From positions 1 to 64,000 of the forward strand of contig NZ_BAABHJ010000041.1 in the NCBI RefSeq assembly GCF_039542035.1: 64,000 nucleotides of DNA. Reading direction: 5' to 3'. Source of the DNA: Actinoallomurus liliacearum. Its GTDB lineage: Bacteria > Actinomycetota > Actinomycetes > Streptosporangiales > Streptosporangiaceae. The position numbers were made by a program, and so were the translations under genes. Every line of letters begins with the position of its first letter. Positions within the stretch are counted from its first letter, which is position 1. A model generated the notes under the pieces. The model was not told the DNA's origin. It saw only the letters and a list, made by a program, of their open reading frames with translations, and did not search any database. Positions 60,346 through 64,000 of the stretch are shown in pieces.

Positions 60346-63009
60346 TCAGGTCTCGGCGGCGGCGCGCTCGGCGAGGCGTTGGCGTTCGGCGGCGACGACC
60401 TGGCGGACGAGTTCGGCCTCGGACAGGTCCACCGCCTCGGGAGTGGAGTCGGCCAGGTCGCTGACCCGGGCGAAGTCGTCGAACAGTCGCTTCTTCCGCG
60501 CCAGCAGCTCGACGATCCGCTGGTCGACGCTGTCCTCGGACAGCAGCCGGTGGACCTGCACCGACTGCACCTGTCCCATCCGGTGCGCGCGGGCGATGGC
60601 CTGGGCCTCGCTCGTGGGCTTGAGCTGCGGCTCGCAGATGACGACGACGGACGCGGACTGAATGTTGAGCCCGACGCCGCCGGCCACGATCTGGGCGACC
60701 AGAACGGCCCCGTGCTCGGCCGACGAGAAGTCGTCCACGATCTGCTGCCGTTGGTCCGCCGGCACCGACCCCGTCAGGGGCCCGAACACCGGTCCCCGCA
60801 GCGATCGGGCGACCAGGTCCAGTACCTCCCTGAAGTAGGAGAACACGATGACCCGCCGCTCGTTCGCCTCCGCTTCGCGGACGATCTCGATGAGCCGTCG
60901 CATCTTCTGGGACCGGGTTCCCTGGAGCATGGCCGCCTGGCGCATCTCCATGAAGTTCGAACGCCGGACGGCGGTGCGATAGCGGTCGGTGTCGGCCGCG
61001 GACATGGGCAGCCATTCCTCGACCTCGATGAGCTCGGGAAGCTCGGTCAGCACGTCCTCCTGGTTCCGGCGCAGGTACGCCGGCGCGATCTGCCGCCGGA
61101 ACTTCCGCGGCGACAGTCCCGTGGCATCGACGACGAGGTCGGGACGGACGTACGACGCCAGGTTGCGGAACTCGGCGACCCTGTTCTCCAGCGGCGTGCC
61201 GGTGAGGAGGATCGCGCGGTCGCAGCACGTGATGAGGCGCTTCGTCCTGACCGTTCGCTGGGCCTCCGGGTTCTTGATGTAGTGCGCCTCGTCGACCACG
61301 ACGCACGCCAGATCGCCGATCTGCGCCAGAGTCGGCTCCCACCACGCCAGGGTCTCGTACGTCGTGACGGCGACGCCGCCATCACGCCTCCAGGCGCGGG
61401 CCGCGCGGTTGCGCTCCGGCCCGTGCACCCGGTGCGCCCGAAGCTTCGACTTGCCCGTCACCTCACGGATCCAGTTGGTCACCACCGCCGCCGGGCAGAT
61501 GACGAGGAAGTGCGTCTCGTCCCGGCTGCGCAGGTGGGCGAGTACGGCAAGGGCCTCCACGGACTTCCCGAGGCCCATCTCGTCCCCGATGATCACCTTG
61601 CGCTGCACGAGCGCGAAGCGGGCCGCGAAGCTCTGGTAGCCGCGCAGTGACGCGGTCAGGTACTCGCCGCTGAGCGCCTGGTCGCGTACGGCCTTGACGA
61701 TCTCCTCGGGGAGATCGCCGTGCACCGCGTCCTCGTCCTCGGTGAGGAACCCGAGCTCGGCGAGCATCGCGAAGTAGTCGGCGGGCCGGGCGAGGAAGTC
61801 CTCCCATGGGTCCGCGGCGACACTCTTCCGGCGGCCGCGTGTGGGGGAGTCGCCGAGCAGTTCGGCGCGCCGCTTGACGATGTCGATGCTCTCGCGCAGG
61901 TCCGCGACCGCGAGCATTCCCGTCGGAATCACCAGGAGATGACTCGTCCTGCGGCCGACCGCCGTCCGCAATGGCGCGAGCTCCGCCGCACGCTCGAGGT
62001 CGGCCGCCGCGCCACGGGTCTGCCGGTACGCGTCCCATTCGGCGAGGCGGCGCAGCAGCTCGGTGGTCTCCGGACGACGGTCGTCGATGTCGATCCGTAC
62101 GGGCATCTCGTCGTACGTCGTCTGCCAGATCGTCTGTGCGGCTCCGAGCATGTACCGCGCCGAGGTCTCCCCGACGCCCGGGAGCGTCTGCAGGGAGCCG
62201 TCCCGGTCCAGCACCTCCTGCACCGTACGGATGCCCGCCTGGGTGAGCGCGCCCAGCCGGAGGCGTTCGCCGGTGGCCGCCTTCAACGCCTCGACCGGCA
62301 TCTCCTGCAGCATCCGCCGAACGTCGGCGGCCCGGACCTGCTGCCCCGCGTGGAGCGCGGCCGAGCGGTACGAGGCTTCGCCAGCGACGGCACGGTCGAT
62401 GGTGTCGAGCGCCTCGGCCAGGCCGTCGACGGCGGACCGGTCGAGCAGCTCGGGCTTCGGACCGCTCGACCCCGGCAGGAGGGAGAAGCGGAGGGCCGGG
62501 TCGAGCAGCGCCTCGTACCCGGAGTCCGCCCGGTCGACGGGCGCGGAGAAGACGCCGAGCTGCTCCAGACGCCGCGGCGCGTCTGCCTCGATGACCGTCG
62601 GATGCCGGCTGCGCAGGAACTCGGCTGCCTCGTCGGCCGTCTGCTTCTTCGCCGAGCCGCTGAGAAAGCGGCGTACGCCGAGCCCGCGGGCGACGTCCGC
62701 GAGAGCGCGGGGCACGTCTTCGGTGAGCAGCCGTAGCAGGGACTGGTCGGCGGATGTCGTCACCGGCAGGTTGGCGCGTTCCCGAAGGTGCCGGACGATA
62801 CCGGCGTCGTCCTTGCCGAGCGGAACGACCCGCCAGGCGGACTCGCCCGTCCGGTCGATCACGAGGCTGCGGGCGAGCAGATCCTGCTCGGCGCTGTCGG
62901 CGCTGTCCGAGATCGCCTGGCGCCAGGACCGTACGTCGGTGGCTTGTTCACTCCACCGCCGGAAATCCGCTACGAGGTGACGAACCTGTTCGCGCTCTGT
63001 TCTGTCCAT
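60346..63009 (-). CDS. SNF2 family DEAD/DEAH-box helicase with helix-hairpin-helix
   Basis: This 887-residue protein has an N-terminal region of about 440 residues with a helix-hairpin-helix-like LQTLPGVGETSARYML (about 273-288). The SNF2 ATPase core follows. Motif I is GDEMGLGKS (475-483), motif II DEAH (573-576) and motif III LLTGTP (601-606). The helicase C domain contains GGVGLNIQSA and QAIARAHRMGQ. SNF2 enzymes move along double-stranded DNA and remodel bound proteins. ATG at 63009 is chosen because the N-terminus MDRTEREQVRHLV is protein-like. An HNH-endonuclease-like gene lies on the other strand, so a defence or repair role is possible. Confidence 0.88.
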   Translation of the reverse strand: MDRTEREQVRHLVADFRRWSEQATDVRSWRQAISDSADSAEQDLLARSLVIDRTGESAWRVVPLGKDDAGIVRHLRERANLPVTTSADQSLLRLLTEDVPRALADVARGLGVRRFLSGSAKKQTADEAAEFLRSRHPTVIEADAPRRLEQLGVFSAPVDRADSGYEALLDPALRFSLLPGSSGPKPELLDRSAVDGLAEALDTIDRAVAGEASYRSAALHAGQQVRAADVRRMLQEMPVEALKAATGERLRLGALTQAGIRTVQEVLDRDGSLQTLPGVGETSARYMLGAAQTIWQTTYDEMPVRIDIDDRRPETTELLRRLAEWDAYRQTRGAAADLERAAELAPLRTAVGRRTSHLLVIPTGMLAVADLRESIDIVKRRAELLGDSPTRGRRKSVAADPWEDFLARPADYFAMLAELGFLTEDEDAVHGDLPEEIVKAVRDQALSGEYLTASLRGYQSFAARFALVQRKVIIGDEMGLGKSVEALAVLAHLRSRDETHFLVICPAAVVTNWIREVTGKSKLRAHRVHGPERNRAARAWRRDGGVAVTTYETLAWWEPTLAQIGDLACVVVDEAHYIKNPEAQRTVRTKRLITCCDRAILLTGTPLENRVAEFRNLASYVRPDLVVDATGLSPRKFRRQIAPAYLRRNQEDVLTELPELIEVEEWLPMSAADTDRYRTAVRRSNFMEMRQAAMLQGTRSQKMRRLIEIVREAEANERRVIVFSYFREVLDLVARSLRGPVFGPLTGSVPADQRQQIVDDFSSAEHGAVLVAQIVAGGVGLNIQSASVVVICEPQLKPTSEAQAIARAHRMGQVQSVQVHRLLSEDSVDQRIVELLARKKRLFDDFARVSDLADSTPEAVDLSEAELVRQVVAAERQRLAERAAAET

Positions 63010-63585
63010 GCCTCGCCACGGAGATGGTCGACGGGTCAGCTTGAGTGATGGTAAAGGAGAAACCTGCCACGGGGGACGCGACCTCCAAGGCCACAATCGG
63101 CGTCGATGTCGCGCTAACCAGCGATGTCGTGCTCGTCAATAGGGCCTGGCAGCAGGCCGTCGATCCGGAGGCGACGGGTGAGGCTCGGGGATCTCGTGTC
63201 CGATGTCTGGGTGTCCGGGTGACCGTCGGTCCCGTCGGCCTCGCACACGACCAGGTCCGGTGCGTCGCCGCCCCCTTCGCCGGCGTCGACTTCGGCGCCT
63301 CACCACCACGGGCATCGCCGCCGACTTGCCAGAGCCCCAGGTCGTTGGCGCCGCCCCCTCTTAGAAGAAGGCCGATCGAGCGGAGGCCGATCGATGTCGC
63401 TCCCGTGAGAGGTGCAAGTGCAGCGGGGTGGCCGTCCCTCCGACGTTTCGGTAGGACTGTGAGGCAAAATGCTGCCGAAACGTTCGCACGATACTCGTCA
63501 GAGCCATCAGAAGGACGCATGCTGCCGCAAGAAGCAAAGTGTCCGATATTGGCGGAATGATCGTTGAGTTTGGATAATCCGATGA
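63010..63585. other. 576-bp region between divergent genes, no supported gene
   Basis: The region lies between the SNF2 helicase and the HNH-like gene. Open frames here are Pro/Arg/Ser-rich and lack good starts. One leftward frame (about 63361-63540) encodes a hydrophobic stretch TLLLAAACVLLMALTSIVRTF, which might be a remnant of a membrane protein but has no start codon with a ribosome site. Confidence 0.4.
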
Positions 63586-64000
63586 GTGAAGAAGGCGTGG
63601 GTCGGGGTCACAGACGGGTCGTGGTATCGGTTCCTTGCCGAACGCCCGGAGCTCGGTGAGGTCAACTTCTGGCGGCCGTCCAGCAAGGATGAGTTCAAGG
63701 CGCTCAACCGAGGCGAACCGTTCTTCTTCAAGACCAAGGCGCCGCACAACCGGATCGTCGGTGGTGGCTTCTTCAGCGGCTTCGAGCGGTTCCCCCTGTC
63801 GGAGGCGTGGGACCTGTTCGGCGAGGCCAACGGCGCGGCGAGCTTGGATGAGCTGCGGCAGCGCCTCAACGCGAACCGGAGAAGCAACCCGATCGCGGTC
63901 GGTGACGATCCGGTCATCGGATGCATCCTGGTGCGTGACGTGCGCTTCTTCCCCGCAGGGCAGGAGGCCGACCCGCCCCAGGACTTCGCACGCAACCTCG
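63586..64000 (+). CDS. HNH-endonuclease-like protein, N-terminal part (runs off the window)
   Basis: A frame opens with GTG at 63586 (an in-frame stop TGA lies directly before it) and is still open at the end of the window. It encodes 138 residues. The visible part includes AWVGVTDGSWYRFLAERPEL, EVNFWRPSSKDEFKALNRGE, FFFKTKAPHNRIVGGGFFSG and DDPVIGCILVRDVRFFP, which match the N-terminal domain of actinobacterial HNH endonucleases. In those proteins the HNH nuclease motif follows at the C-terminus, beyond this window. It may cut DNA as part of restriction-type defence. Confidence 0.75.
   Translation, partial: MKKAWVGVTDGSWYRFLAERPELGEVNFWRPSSKDEFKALNRGEPFFFKTKAPHNRIVGGGFFSGFERFPLSEAWDLFGEANGAASLDELRQRLNANRRSNPIAVGDDPVIGCILVRDVRFFPAGQEADPPQDFARNL

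Noticed and set aside
63361..63747. Leftward open frame with a hydrophobic helix overlapping the HNH-like gene
   Set aside because: The start is inside the better-supported HNH-like frame on the other strand, and no start with ribosome site precedes the hydrophobic part.

Overview
The window is about 70% GC, uses GTG/TTG starts often, and carries families typical of filamentous actinomycetes: the PF04672 SAM-methyltransferase, DUF3618 plus phage-holin-like membrane proteins, DUF6086, TIGR04222-like and WXG100 proteins, and MmyB-like XRE regulators. This suggests a Streptosporangiales or Streptomyces-like organism (Thermomonosporaceae is a guess). It looks like chromosomal accessory sequence. 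No rRNA genes, CRISPR arrays or intact insertion sequences were seen.

Layout. 1-596 is the end of a serine hydrolase with a KTG motif. 724-1733 holds a two-gene envelope operon. 1892-9081 holds two divergent, paralogous CHAT-protease/P-loop NTPase genes. The left one has lost the TPR-like region and changes frame, and is followed by a small overlapping partner gene. 9078-12488 encodes secreted proteins: an L,D-transpeptidase lipoprotein, a Pro/Thr-tailed protein and an alpha/beta hydrolase. 12493-16540 holds a MarR-SRPBCC pair, a GNAT and a 777-residue unknown. A tRNA-Arg-like cloverleaf with an aberrant T loop lies 1 nt upstream of that unknown.

16664-27664 is a coherent sugar regulon. A divergent promoter region with two inverted LacI-type operators separates two operons. 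The leftward operon encodes an enolase-superfamily sugar-acid dehydratase, a zinc alcohol dehydrogenase, a U32-like TIM-barrel protein and an NADP-type semialdehyde dehydrogenase. The rightward genes encode a ChvE/GguA/GguB-type monosaccharide ABC transporter, the LacI regulator and GalT. Together they suggest galactose or arabinose uptake with oxidative breakdown plus a Leloir step.

27833-34575 holds housekeeping-like and regulatory genes: an ArsR-AHSA1-SDR operon, a J-domain membrane protein, a methyltransferase and a C39-like protease with VCBS repeats. 34959-38339 encodes a large secreted phosphodiester glycosidase/metallophosphoesterase. 38378-41354 and 48229-50396 are two type VII (WXG100/ESX) associated loci. 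The second is a clear polymorphic toxin cassette: WXG100 protein, toxin with a C-terminal PD-(D/E)xK nuclease domain, and an AT-richer immunity candidate. Between them lie a beta-propeller protein, small secreted proteins, a GH76 mannanase, a cupin and an HD hydrolase.

50558-57088 holds catabolic and redox genes with their regulators, plus a degraded Tn3-type transposase tail. 57340-59165 holds a lipoprotein and a frameshifted G1 glutamic-peptidase-like gene. The right end has a MarR/FMN-reductase divergent pair around a 20-bp palindrome, a SNF2 helicase, and the start of an HNH-endonuclease-like gene that runs off the window.
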